Shown piece after piece: positions 22,764 to 28,892 of a stretch of DNA of 28,892 nt. A program made the translations under genes and the position numbers. The first letter of the stretch is position 1. Every line of letters begins with the position of its first letter. The notes under the pieces were generated by a model that ran no database searches, was not told the DNA's origin, and saw nothing but the letters and a program-made list of their open reading frames with translations. Source of the DNA: a virus. Location: positions 1 through 28,892 of the IMG/VR virus record IMGVR_UViG_3300028596_000052. The stretch is one strand, 5' to 3'.

Positions 22764-23459
22764 ATGGAACCGCCTGCTGAAATTGAGTACCGGGGTGTCA
22801 TGTATAAGCGAAACCCCGAAAGTTCTGAGTGGTCGAAACGGGTCTACTACCTTGCTCCTCGGGGGAGTGGGCGCAGCTACCTTCACCGGGACGTCTACGT
22901 GGACACCTACGGCGCGATACTGGAGGGCCACCACATACACCACCGGGACTTCGACCCGTTTAACAATGTCCCGGAGAACCTCGTAGCTCTCTCGCCCTCG
23001 GAGCACCAGAAGCTACACCGGGAACGCAACGGCAAGTTCGACGAAGAACGCCTTGCGATACACCGTGCGACCACTTTGAAAGCCGCTGCCGAATGGCATG
23101 GCAGCGAAGAGGGACGCGCATGGCACCGCGAGCATGGGAAACGCACCTGGGAAGGTCGCAGCCCGGACGGTGTGTTCACGTGTCCGGAGTGCGGTACAGA
23201 GCACGCCGGGTACTTCGCGAATCGCGGCGAGCCGACGAAGGAGAGGTACTGTTCTTCGTCCTGCCGTCAGCGTGGTGATCGTCGTCAGGGAAAACGCGAG
23301 AACTGGGGTGAAGAGGTTTCCTGTGCGTTCTGCGGCAACGCCTTCAAGCGCATCCCCAGCACGCAACAGGAAACCTGCTCACGGAGTTGCGGTGCGAAGC
23401 TCCGGTGGCAGAGGAAGCGCGACAGCGACAAAGCTACAGAAACCGCATCCTCGGAGTAG
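22764..23459 (+). CDS. HNH homing endonuclease inserted in antisense at the terminase 3' end
   Basis: A 231-residue nuclease read against the late operon. HNH core at residues 54-85: EGHHIHHRDFDPFNNVPENLVAL then EHQKLH, with His56, 57, 59 and 60, Asn72 and His81. Two C-terminal zinc fingers follow: C140-C143-C163-C167 and C187-C190-C205-C209, then a basic tail. ATG 22764 has no ribosome site but a TACGAT -10-like box 7 bases upstream, so leaderless translation is possible. The gene fills nearly the whole segment between the terminase relic (22687-22746) and the replacement terminase end, and overlaps the terminase stop by 26 bases. GC content is lower than in neighbours. It likely promotes its own transfer between related phages. 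Confidence 0.9.
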   Translation: MEPPAEIEYRGVMYKRNPESSEWSKRVYYLAPRGSGRSYLHRDVYVDTYGAILEGHHIHHRDFDPFNNVPENLVALSPSEHQKLHRERNGKFDEERLAIHRATTLKAAAEWHGSEEGRAWHREHGKRTWEGRSPDGVFTCPECGTEHAGYFANRGEPTKERYCSSSCRQRGDRRQGKRENWGEEVSCAFCGNAFKRIPSTQQETCSRSCGAKLRWQRKRDSDKATETASSE

Positions 23460-23493
23460 AACCGGAAAAATAGGCCAAAAGGAGAGCATCCGC
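23434..23493 (-). repeat. recoded copy of the terminase 3' end
   Basis: The last 19 codons and stop of the live terminase gene. They encode ADALLLAYFSGSTPRMRFL, the peptide of the relic at 22687-22746 with five changes. Of 14 shared residues, 12 use a different codon in the two copies; only the single Met codon and the last Leu codon are the same. Base use is also more AT-rich here (CTC CTT TTG GCC TAT TTT against CTG CTG CTC GCG CAC TAC). Confidence 0.88.
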
Positions 23494-24945
23494 GTTATCG
23501 GGACTTCGGCCGCACCGACGGATGATGTCGTCCTTCGCCTCGACCTGGATCAGGCCCTTGGCGTCCAGGTACCAGCGCGGCCACAGAAGCTGGGCGCACG
23601 CGGTGTCCGCGTTCTCCATCTGGGACAGGTCCCAGCCACCGGCCGCCGAGAACTCGCGGCCGATCGTCCACCACATCTCGGCCCGCAGGTTCTTGAACTT
23701 CTTTTTGTCGTGCGGGTTCGAGGAGACGTTCACGCCGACGATCTGTGCGTTGTGCTCGCCCCGGCGGGCCGCGTTGCGCAGCTCGCCGATCACGCCGAAG
23801 CCCACGCCGATCGAGTCGATCTTTACCTTGGTGGCACCGCTGATCCGCAGTGCCCGCAGTACGAGGGGGGCGATCTTCTCGGGTCGGTCCGTCCGGATAC
23901 GCCATTCGCGTCCGGCGAGAACACCGCGACGTTCGCGGATGACCGTCTCGTCGGAACCACCGCCCACGTCCACGCCCAGTTCCACAGGCGAGAGGTCAGC
24001 GGGGGAGTACTTGGTCTCCGGGTCCAGTCGGCAGGCTGCCACATCGGATGCCCTCACCACCGTGTCGGCCGCGTCGACCGAGAACTCGCCGAGCACCTTC
24101 GATCGGTACAGGGCGTTGTCCTCGCCCCAGTCCTGCTTCTTCTCCTCGACCCACACCTGGGAGACCAGGGAGGCGGCCACGTTCTCGCTGACCGGCTCGC
24201 CGGTGAAGTTCGGGGAGTCGAACGCCGAGATGCCCATCGTCTGCCAGCCGGAGCCCGGCTGACAGACCTTGTAGAAGTGCGTGGCCGAGTTGTCCGGGTT
24301 GCCGATCGCGAGGATGCGGCAGTCCGGACCGGTGGCCAGTGCGTCGGCTGCGACCCAGAGCTGCTCCGGTACGCCGCACGCCTCGTCGATGACGACGAGT
24401 ACGTACCGCGCGTGAATGCCCTGGAAGGCGCTCTCGTCCTGGTCGGCGGGCTTGCGACCGTAGGCGACGATCTCTTCGTCGATCAACCATTCGGTTTGGT
24501 TCACGCGACCGGGCAGGCCCACCGACTTGTGGAACCGGCGTACGTAACGCCAGAGAATCGCACGGACCTGAGCGGTGGTCGGTGCCGTCGTTACGACGAA
24601 CGCCTCGCCCGGCGGGTGGGAGTCCAGCCACCAGGAGATCGCCAGCGCGGCGACGTGGGACTTGCCGATGCCGTGGCACGAGTGCACGGCGGTGCGGCGG
24701 TAGTCCCTGACGGACTCCAGGATGTCCCGCTGCTTTGACCAGACGGCCTGCCCGAGTCGCTCGTCGACCCAGAGCGCCGGGTCCGACATGTACTTGGACT
24801 GGCGCACGGTGGACTGCTTGCGGTCGACCGCTGCCTTGAGCTGGTCCCGGACGATCTTCAGCCGCTTGGTGTCGCCGGTGCGGATCAGTCGCTCGACCAG
24901 CTCCTGCATGGCCTGCGGGTCCATCGTCCCGAGATCAGTTGTCAT
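23434..24945 (-). CDS. terL: terminase large subunit
   Basis: A 503-residue DNA-packaging motor and nuclease. ATPase: Walker A HGIGKS (91-96), Walker B VVIDEA (184-189, Asp187 and Glu188), coupling motif AIGNPD (213-218). RNase H-like nuclease: Asp326 in ELGVDVGGG, Asp377 in KIDSIGVG and Asp486 in NADALLLA. The second ATG (24943-24945) was chosen because AGGGGA lies directly against the first and 6 bases from the second. The start overlaps the upstream gene by 11 bases. The last 19 codons are a recoded copy of a sequence left behind at 22687-22746, so the C-terminus, including Asp486, seems to have been supplied by the HNH element. Confidence 0.95.
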   Translation of the reverse strand: MTTDLGTMDPQAMQELVERLIRTGDTKRLKIVRDQLKAAVDRKQSTVRQSKYMSDPALWVDERLGQAVWSKQRDILESVRDYRRTAVHSCHGIGKSHVAALAISWWLDSHPPGEAFVVTTAPTTAQVRAILWRYVRRFHKSVGLPGRVNQTEWLIDEEIVAYGRKPADQDESAFQGIHARYVLVVIDEACGVPEQLWVAADALATGPDCRILAIGNPDNSATHFYKVCQPGSGWQTMGISAFDSPNFTGEPVSENVAASLVSQVWVEEKKQDWGEDNALYRSKVLGEFSVDAADTVVRASDVAACRLDPETKYSPADLSPVELGVDVGGGSDETVIRERRGVLAGREWRIRTDRPEKIAPLVLRALRISGATKVKIDSIGVGFGVIGELRNAARRGEHNAQIVGVNVSSNPHDKKKFKNLRAEMWWTIGREFSAAGGWDLSQMENADTACAQLLWPRWYLDAKGLIQVEAKDDIIRRCGRSPDNADALLLAYFSGSTPRMRFL

Positions 24946-25255
24946 GTTCATTCCCCTGTACTGCGGTCAGCAGGTACAGCGGCGGGTCCATGTCCATGGG
25001 GACGGTGCGCGCCTGTACGTACGCCTCGGCCGGGTTCTCGGGGTCCAGCAGGACGTGACCCTCGGCGTTGGTCCGGTACTCCTCGAAGTCGATGACCCAG
25101 ATGCCGTCGGAGTTCTCGCGGATGATGACCTCGCTGTCGGCGGGAACGAGGTTGGCGTTCACCCCGTTCAGACCGAGCCAGCCCCTGATCTCACCCCGGC
25201 GCAGCTCCGGAGTCTGCTTCCAGAGCGTGCCGTTGGTGACGATCCAGGTGGTCAT
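24935..25255 (-). CDS. hypothetical protein between the terminase genes
   Basis: A 106-residue acidic protein, ATG 25253-25255 overlapping the small terminase stop (ATGA) and with GAGGA upstream. Beta-rich start (TTWIVTNGTLWKQTP) and FEEYRTNAEGHVLLDPENPAEAYVQARTVPM. No motif recognised. It is translationally coupled on both sides, so a packaging accessory or moron-like role is possible. Nothing more can be said from sequence. Confidence 0.7.
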   Translation of the reverse strand: MTTWIVTNGTLWKQTPELRRGEIRGWLGLNGVNANLVPADSEVIIRENSDGIWVIDFEEYRTNAEGHVLLDPENPAEAYVQARTVPMDMDPPLYLLTAVQGNEHDN

Positions 25256-25836
25256 CCGTCGTCCTCGGACGAACCAAGGGCCGCCTTGGTGACGTCCTCG
25301 GTGGCGTTGATCATCGCGATCAGGCTGCTGATCTCGCTGCCGATCTGGTCGGCCTCGACGGAGAGGCGGACCTGCGCGTCCAGACCCAGGTACTTGGACC
25401 GGCGCTCCTTGATCTTCAGGATGCGGTCGAGCGTCTCCAGGACGAAGCGTTCGTCCTGGACGACCTGGCCCTCGACCATGATCACGCGGCCCTGCTGGAC
25501 CAGCACGTGCTCGCGCCGGAGCTGCCCCCAGAGGTGGCGCTCCATCTCGTCGAGGGACTGGAGTTCCTGGAGCTTCGTCTCATCCGCCGTGAAGCGGTAG
25601 ACGGCGGTCAGTCCGCGCCGGATGGCGGTCACCGCGCGGCGGGCGTCCGGGAGTCCGGTCTCGCGGTCGGTGAGGTTGAGGATCTCGGCGATCTCGTCGG
25701 GGCTGTGCCCGATGGCCGAAAGTCGTGAGGCTTCCCGGTCCCGCTTCCAGTTGTGGTAGGCGGGGTAGTCGTCGGGTCGCTGCTCGGGGAAGAACTCCTC
25801 GTTGCCCTGGAACGCGGGCAGATTGTCGTCAGTCAT
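25252..25836 (-). CDS. terminase small subunit (probable)
   Basis: A 194-residue protein, start ATG 25834-25836 with AGGA 5-6 bases upstream; the longer GTG-start frame from 25935 would run through a terminator hairpin. An N-terminal HTH-like part (DREASRLSAIGHSPDEIAEILNLTDRETGLPDARRAVTAIRRGL) is followed by long central helices (LQELQSLDEMERHLWGQLRREHVL, ETLDRILKIKERRSKYLGL) and an acidic tail. This order, HTH then oligomerising helices, is that of small terminases, which recognise the packaging site. It heads the late operon one gene before the large terminase. Confidence 0.78.
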   Translation of the reverse strand: MTDDNLPAFQGNEEFFPEQRPDDYPAYHNWKRDREASRLSAIGHSPDEIAEILNLTDRETGLPDARRAVTAIRRGLTAVYRFTADETKLQELQSLDEMERHLWGQLRREHVLVQQGRVIMVEGQVVQDERFVLETLDRILKIKERRSKYLGLDAQVRLSVEADQIGSEISSLIAMINATEDVTKAALGSSEDDG

Positions 25837-25865
25837 ACGGTCCTGCCGAGGTGGCCGTTTTCGGG

Positions 25866-25904
25866 CAAAAGAAAACGCCCACACGGTCACCGTGCAGGCG
25901 TTTT
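25866..25904 (-). terminator. intrinsic terminator / attenuator upstream of the late operon
   Basis: Stem AAAACGCC (plus 25872-25879) with GGCGTTTT (25897-25904), extended inward by CACGG/CCGTG. On the minus strand it is followed by TTTTCTTTTG; on the plus strand GGCGTTTT also gives a short T-run, so it may work both ways. It lies about 30 bases before the first late gene. Confidence 0.82.
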
Positions 25905-26169
25905 GCATCCCCTGGAGAAAGGAGCGCGCCGACACCGGGGGGTGGTGTCAGCGTGTCCGGATTCCAGTATACGGTCGCTATACGTTTTATAAATAAAGTA
26001 CCTCATGTGTGGTGCGGGTCACATCAGTTACTGACAGGTAGAACGGTTGTTCGACCTCTATGAGGGTTGCCTTCGGAAATGAAAAAATTTCCTGTAGATT
26101 CTTCCCTTGGCCAAAGCTCGCGGGTATACCTTCGGGTGCATCTGAATACATGTCGACTTTGGAGAGCGT
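25905..26169. promoter_or_regulatory. divergent regulatory region between late and rightward operons
   Basis: With the terminator and leader this is a gene-free stretch of about 333 bases (25837-26169). It is AT-richer than the genome. Visible: a minus-strand -10 box TATACT (plus 25966-25971); direct repeats TATACG at 25968 and 25979, 11 bases apart; an A+T block (25985-25998); a dyad GACACC/GGTGTC (25931-25936, 25944-25949); and the dyad GGAAAT/ATTTCC at about 26076-26093. No -35 box is convincing. No open frame with a ribosome site was found inside. Confidence 0.65.
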
Positions 26170-26457
26170 GTGACCGTGACCGATATCTACACCAACGTCC
26201 CTGACGACGAGGATGTCCTGGAAGTCCTTCTGACGCCCCGTGAAGCGGCGGGTGTTCTCGGCGTCACCACGCGCACGCTGAACATCTACGCCGACAGTGG
26301 CCGGTTGCGCTGCACCAAGACGGCGGGCGGGCACCGGCGTTACTTCGCTTCCTCGATCCGTCTCGCGCACGAGGGTCAGTGGGAGAGTGCGGGCAAGGAG
26401 CCGACCGTGGGCGACTTGCTTCCGGAAGAGAAGCACGTCATTGTCCGCGAGGACTGA
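26170..26457 (+). CDS. BldC/MerR-like helix-turn-helix regulator
   Basis: A 95-residue protein starting at GTG 26170 with GGAG about 5 bases upstream (a second GTG at 26176 is possible). Residues 18-58, LEVLLTPREAAGVLGVTTRTLNIYADSGRLRCTKTAGGHRRYFASSI, form a MerR-type winged HTH with the TxGGHRRY wing found in BldC-like proteins and phage excisionases. There is no effector-binding domain. It is the first gene of the rightward operon and faces the regulatory region, so it may regulate both operons or act as a recombination directionality factor. No integrase is seen in the window. Confidence 0.85.
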   Translation: MTVTDIYTNVPDDEDVLEVLLTPREAAGVLGVTTRTLNIYADSGRLRCTKTAGGHRRYFASSIRLAHEGQWESAGKEPTVGDLLPEEKHVIVRED

Positions 26458-27157
26458 CATCCCCCGGCGGCCCCGTCTGCTCGACCTCTTCTGCGGTCAG
26501 TGCGGCGCTGGTTGGGGGTACCACCTCGCCGGGTTCGATGTGACCGGCGTGGACATCCGCCCCATGGAACTCGTCCCGCCGGACATCCGGTTCGTGCACG
26601 GGGACGCCATCGAGTACCTGCGTGCCCACGGGCACGAGTACGACTACATCCACGCGTCCCCCGTGTGCCGCGCGCACACCGTCGCCCGCAACTCGGCCCC
26701 GGTCCGGTACCAGCACACCGACTACATCCCGCCGTTGCGTGCCGCCCTCGCCGCTCTGTGGGCCGACGGGCACCACATTCCGTACGTCATCGAGAACGTG
26801 ATCGGCGCTCCGCTGATCGACCCCGTCATGCTGTGCGGCGCGATGTTCGGACTACCCACTTACCGGCACAGGATTTTCGAGTTCGGTGGTGTGCCCCGCC
26901 CCGACTCCCCAGCGCACCCTCTCCACGTCGCCCGCACCGCGCCCATGGGACGCAAGCCGCGACCGGGGGAGTTCTGGTCGATCGCGGGGAACTTCTCCGG
27001 CGTGGACGAGGCAGCCCAGGCGATGGGGATGCCATGGGCGAACCAGGACGGGGTGCGTCAGGCCATACCACCCGCGTACACCTGGTGGGTGGGAAATCAT
27101 CTGATGCACCAACACCGCTTTCGTCGATGCAGAAAAATCGCTAAAGTGGTTGCATGA
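26441..27157 (+). CDS. cytosine-5 DNA methyltransferase-like protein
   Basis: A 238-residue protein. The likely start is TTG 26441, with GAAG 7 bases upstream and overlapping the regulator gene. Motif I LLDLFCGQCGAGWGYHLAGF binds S-adenosylmethionine; motif IV is ASPVCRAHT; motif VI is PYVIENVIGAP; motif VIII-like FGLPTYRHRIFEF follows. The catalytic Cys is kept, but the usual SPPCQ is SPVCR. Family members in actinophages are this short, without a separate target-recognition domain. It could protect phage DNA from host restriction or alter bases. An ATGA overlap couples it to the next gene. Confidence 0.82.
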   Translation: MSARTDIPRRPRLLDLFCGQCGAGWGYHLAGFDVTGVDIRPMELVPPDIRFVHGDAIEYLRAHGHEYDYIHASPVCRAHTVARNSAPVRYQHTDYIPPLRAALAALWADGHHIPYVIENVIGAPLIDPVMLCGAMFGLPTYRHRIFEFGGVPRPDSPAHPLHVARTAPMGRKPRPGEFWSIAGNFSGVDEAAQAMGMPWANQDGVRQAIPPAYTWWVGNHLMHQHRFRRCRKIAKVVA

Positions 27158-27480
27158 CAGCCAAGCCCCCTCGGGTGCGTAAAAATGTGTCCCTGACCAG
27201 CGAAGATCTGGACGACCTCACCGAGCTGAAGGCCGGAGACAGCACCAAGGCTCAAGCCTTCACCGCGCTCACCGGCCTGCGAATCGGGGCGCGCACCTCG
27301 GAATCCGAAGTGCTGCACGGACTGATCGACCTCGGCCGCTCCCTGCTGCGAGAGAAGGAACTCGACCTCGCCTACAAGCGGGCCGCCGAGGTGGACGCGG
27401 CAGACCCGGAACGGCTGAAGTGGCGCGCGTGTATGCGCAGGAACCGCGTCCGGCACGTCACGGACGGGAACCCCGCGTGA
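27154..27480 (+). CDS. possible ribbon-helix-helix DNA-binding protein
   Basis: A 108-residue protein. RKNVSLTSEDLDDLTELKA and SESEVLHGLIDLGRSLL look like the strand, first helix and second helix of a ribbon-helix-helix fold, with a longer linker than usual; a basic tail (KWRACMRRNRVRH) follows. The ATG overlaps the methyltransferase stop and has no good ribosome site. Upstream, TAAAGT lies 6 bases from the ATG with TTTCGT 17 bases earlier, so a leaderless promoter is conceivable. The fold call is by eye. Confidence 0.6.
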   Translation: MTAKPPRVRKNVSLTSEDLDDLTELKAGDSTKAQAFTALTGLRIGARTSESEVLHGLIDLGRSLLREKELDLAYKRAAEVDAADPERLKWRACMRRNRVRHVTDGNPA

Positions 27481-27818
27481 ACATCACCCTGGTCCGCGCG
27501 GTGCAGACGTCCATGGGTCTTCCTTCGTCGTGGAACGCCTGGGACACGAACGGTCAGTACTACTATTTGCGCTACCGTCGTTCCCGTGGAACCGTCCACT
27601 CCTTCCCCGACGAGGACTACACCCAGTGGAGTTGGGACGACTGGCACAACCCCGTCGCCCGCTTCGAGTACGGCAACCCCATGAGCGGCGTCATCACCTT
27701 CGACCAGTTCTGCCGACTCGCCGGACTCGCGGTCGCCCCCATGATCGAGTACGAATGCTGCGGCCGGTACTTCAACGGCCACATCGAAGACATCCTGAAG
27801 GAAATCGGCAAGCTGTGA
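27477..27818 (+). CDS. hypothetical protein
   Basis: A 113-residue protein starting at GTG 27477, which overlaps the upstream stop (GTGA). Aromatic-rich (NGQYYYLRYRRSRGTVHSFPDEDYTQWSWDDWHN) with IEYECCGRYFNGHIEDILKEIG at the end. No family recognised. It is coupled on both sides by 4-base overlaps, so it is part of the rightward operon. Confidence 0.68.
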   Translation: MNITLVRAVQTSMGLPSSWNAWDTNGQYYYLRYRRSRGTVHSFPDEDYTQWSWDDWHNPVARFEYGNPMSGVITFDQFCRLAGLAVAPMIEYECCGRYFNGHIEDILKEIGKL

Positions 27819-28138
27819 GCATCATCGAAGCCCGGTACGGCCACATCTACCGGCTGTGCCTCGACCAGGATGTCACCGTGCTCGGCATCATCGTGTCCAA
27901 CGACAGGCTGAACGCGCTCTACGACGAGTACATCACCGCGCAGGTGGCGACCAGCAAGGAACACGACGGGACCGCTGGAGCCGTCCGGCTCAACCCCGGT
28001 GACCCCGCTTTCGGTTACATCATCTGCCGGGACATCGGCATGGTGCTTCAGGAAGAGCTGAAGGAAGACCTCGGCCCGGTGAGTCTGGAGACCCGGGTCG
28101 AAATGGAGCAGGCCCTGCGCCGAGTACTGGGCCCGTAG
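27815..28138 (+). CDS. hypothetical protein
   Basis: A 107-residue protein starting at GTG 27815, overlapping the previous stop (GTGA). Mixed alpha/beta (HIYRLCLDQDVTVLGIIVSNDRLNALYDEYITAQVA, then FGYIICRDIGMVLQEELKED). No motif recognised. It ends 13 bases before the next gene. Belongs to the same operon as its neighbours. Confidence 0.68.
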   Translation: MSIIEARYGHIYRLCLDQDVTVLGIIVSNDRLNALYDEYITAQVATSKEHDGTAGAVRLNPGDPAFGYIICRDIGMVLQEELKEDLGPVSLETRVEMEQALRRVLGP

Positions 28139-28151
28139 CGAAGGAGACACG

Positions 28152-28625
28152 ATGGAAGACGGCCCCGCCCCCGAGGGGAGAGAGTCGAAGTACCGGCGGA
28201 TCGTTCGGCATTTCGAACAGGCCATCGACTGCGGCGACCTGATGCCCGGCCAGAAGGTGCCCCCTGTGCCGAGGATCGCCGAGACGTTCGACGTGGCCGG
28301 GGAGACGGCGGCCAGGGCGGTCCGGGAGCTGCGGGACAACGGGTACGTCCACACCACCGCGCACGGCACGTTCGTCCTCGACCGCATGAGGGTCGGCGTC
28401 GAGGTGCTGCCGTACTTACACCCGACCGGCTGCCGCTCCACGATCCACTGCGCCAACTTCGGTTTCTGTCACCGCTGTTCGCCGGAGCTGGCGCGGGCCT
28501 CCTCCTTCGCGCTCCTGGCGCTGAAGGAGGTGGGCCGGGAGTGGGACGGAGGGCTGTACGAGAAGGTGATGGTGACGATTCGCGACGGTATGGGCGATAT
28601 GTCGGAATCTTCTAGAGGGTCGTAG
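28152..28625 (+). CDS. GntR-type regulator with a Cys-rich C-terminus
   Basis: A 157-residue protein with AAGGAGACACG before the ATG. Residues 13-76 form a GntR winged HTH (KYRRIVRHFEQAIDCGDLMPGQKVPPVPRIAETFDVAGETAARAVRELRDNGYV). The C-terminal part is not a usual FadR or UTRA effector domain: it has CRSTIHCANFGFCHRC (Cys94, 100, 106, 109, with His90, 99 and 107 nearby), a possible zinc site, then a helix (ASSFALLALKEVGREW). It stands directly before an array of palindromes that could be its operators. Plausibly a phage developmental regulator. Confidence 0.82.
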   Translation: MEDGPAPEGRESKYRRIVRHFEQAIDCGDLMPGQKVPPVPRIAETFDVAGETAARAVRELRDNGYVHTTAHGTFVLDRMRVGVEVLPYLHPTGCRSTIHCANFGFCHRCSPELARASSFALLALKEVGREWDGGLYEKVMVTIRDGMGDMSESSRGS

Positions 28626-28665
28626 AGGGTGCAAAAATTTCGCGGGACCGCGCGCCAGGACCCCC

Positions 28666-28844
28666 GCTCATTTGAGCAAACTCCTGCTCGTATGAGCGCT
28701 CACATGAGCACCCCCTCCGCTCACATGAGCACCGCTCATATGAGCACCACCCCTCTCACGTGAGCGCTCACATGAGCGCACGCCGGCTCACTTGGTGTCA
28801 ACGCCGGTTGACGCTCAGTTGAGCATGGGTGTGCTCACATGCGT
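28666..28844. repeat. array of ten GCTCAnnTGAGC palindromes
   Basis: 12-bp palindromes start at 28666, 28686, 28698, 28719, 28734, 28754, 28766, 28786, 28813 and 28833. Six fit GCTCAnnTGAGC exactly, those at 28686 and 28754 have one mismatch, and those at 28786 and 28833 are degenerate on the right side. Starts are often 20-21 bases apart (two helical turns); two pairs abut exactly. No open frame with a ribosome site lies here. An operator cluster, partition site or iteron-type origin would all fit. Confidence 0.85.
28797..28812. promoter_or_regulatory. dyad GTCAAC-gccg-GTTGAC
   Basis: A perfect 6+6 inverted repeat with 4-base centre, between the eighth and ninth palindromes. It differs in sequence from the array unit, so a second protein may bind here. 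Confidence 0.5.
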
Positions 28845-28860
28845 GTGACGCACGTCACAC
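28843..28860. promoter_or_regulatory. CRP-like palindrome TGTGA-N6-TCACA
   Basis: GTGTGACG-CA-CGTCACAC is a perfect dyad, and 28844-28859 fits the TGTGA-N6-TCACA consensus of CRP/GlxR proteins, which are present in actinobacteria. It overlaps the end of the last array unit by a couple of bases. Binding is inferred from the match only. Confidence 0.5.
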
Positions 28861-28892
28861 CGTTTTATCTCGACGTCAAGACACTTCCGGCC

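Noticed and set aside
22747-23493. Group I intron in the terminase gene
   Set aside because: The HNH frame on the opposite strand fills nearly the whole segment, leaving no room for an intron core, and the terminase frame already ends with a complete tail before it.
25837-25935. N-terminal extension of the small terminase
   Set aside because: It would translate the terminator hairpin; the ATG at 25834-25836 has its own ribosome site.
25987-26460. 157-codon minus-strand frame in the divergent region
   Set aside because: It is mostly antisense to the BldC-like gene, lacks a ribosome site and has no family features; its end covers the AT-rich promoter region.
26500-27144. Plus-strand frame overlapping the methyltransferase
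   Set aside because: Arginine-rich shadow in another frame; the methyltransferase frame shows all motifs.
28666-28844. CRISPR array
   Set aside because: Units are 12-bp palindromes with spacing of 0-15 bases, with no room for spacers, and no cas genes are seen.
1-28892. tRNA genes
   Set aside because: No cloverleaf with T-loop consensus was noticed by eye; a dedicated scan was not possible.

Overview
The window looks like part of a tailed-phage (siphovirus) genome, or a prophage, from a high-GC actinobacterium, most likely Streptomyces. The support is the very high GC, GTG starts, strong AAGGAG-type ribosome sites, an HK97-type head module and a two-holin-like lysis cassette. No integrase or recognisable immunity repressor is visible, so lytic or temperate lifestyle cannot be decided.

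Layout. A long leftward (minus-strand) late operon runs from about 25.84 kb to 0.03 kb: small terminase, a small hypothetical gene, large terminase, a small membrane protein, portal, ClpP-like prohead protease with a long acidic tail, major capsid protein, two small structural proteins, a zinc-ribbon/SAP protein, head-tail adaptor and completion proteins, a long tail-tube protein, a hypothetical protein, a short tail-tube paralogue, an HNH endonuclease, tail assembly chaperones joined by a -1 frameshift, a 1494-residue tape measure, a 1291-residue tail-tip/adhesin protein, a minor tail protein, amidase endolysin, holin, a coiled-coil membrane protein, a terminator, then thyX and a small hypothetical gene. 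Two plus-strand genes interrupt this operon: an XRE regulator (moron-like) next to portal, and a second HNH endonuclease at the 3' end of the large terminase gene. From 26.17 kb a rightward operon of overlapping genes encodes a BldC/MerR-like regulator, a cytosine-methyltransferase-like protein, a possible ribbon-helix-helix protein, two hypotheticals and a GntR-type regulator. The window ends in a dense array of 12-bp palindromes.

The most notable observation is at 22687-23493. The HNH gene on the plus strand sits between the present end of the large terminase gene and a leftover second copy of the terminase's last 19 codons. The two tails encode nearly the same peptide (14 of 19 identical) but differ at 12 of the 14 shared codons. 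The apparent explanation is a homing element that brings its own recoded terminase end, including the third nuclease-site aspartate, so that insertion neither kills the essential gene nor leaves a cleavable site.

Other signals: the other HNH gene has its start codon buried in an 18-bp hairpin, and neither HNH gene has a ribosome site. The chaperone frameshift uses the heptamer A AAA AAG. An intrinsic terminator lies between the divergent regulatory region and the first late gene, which suggests attenuation or antitermination control. Two tail-tube proteins are paralogues. The palindrome array GCTCAnnTGAGC at the right end could be an operator cluster, partition site or origin.
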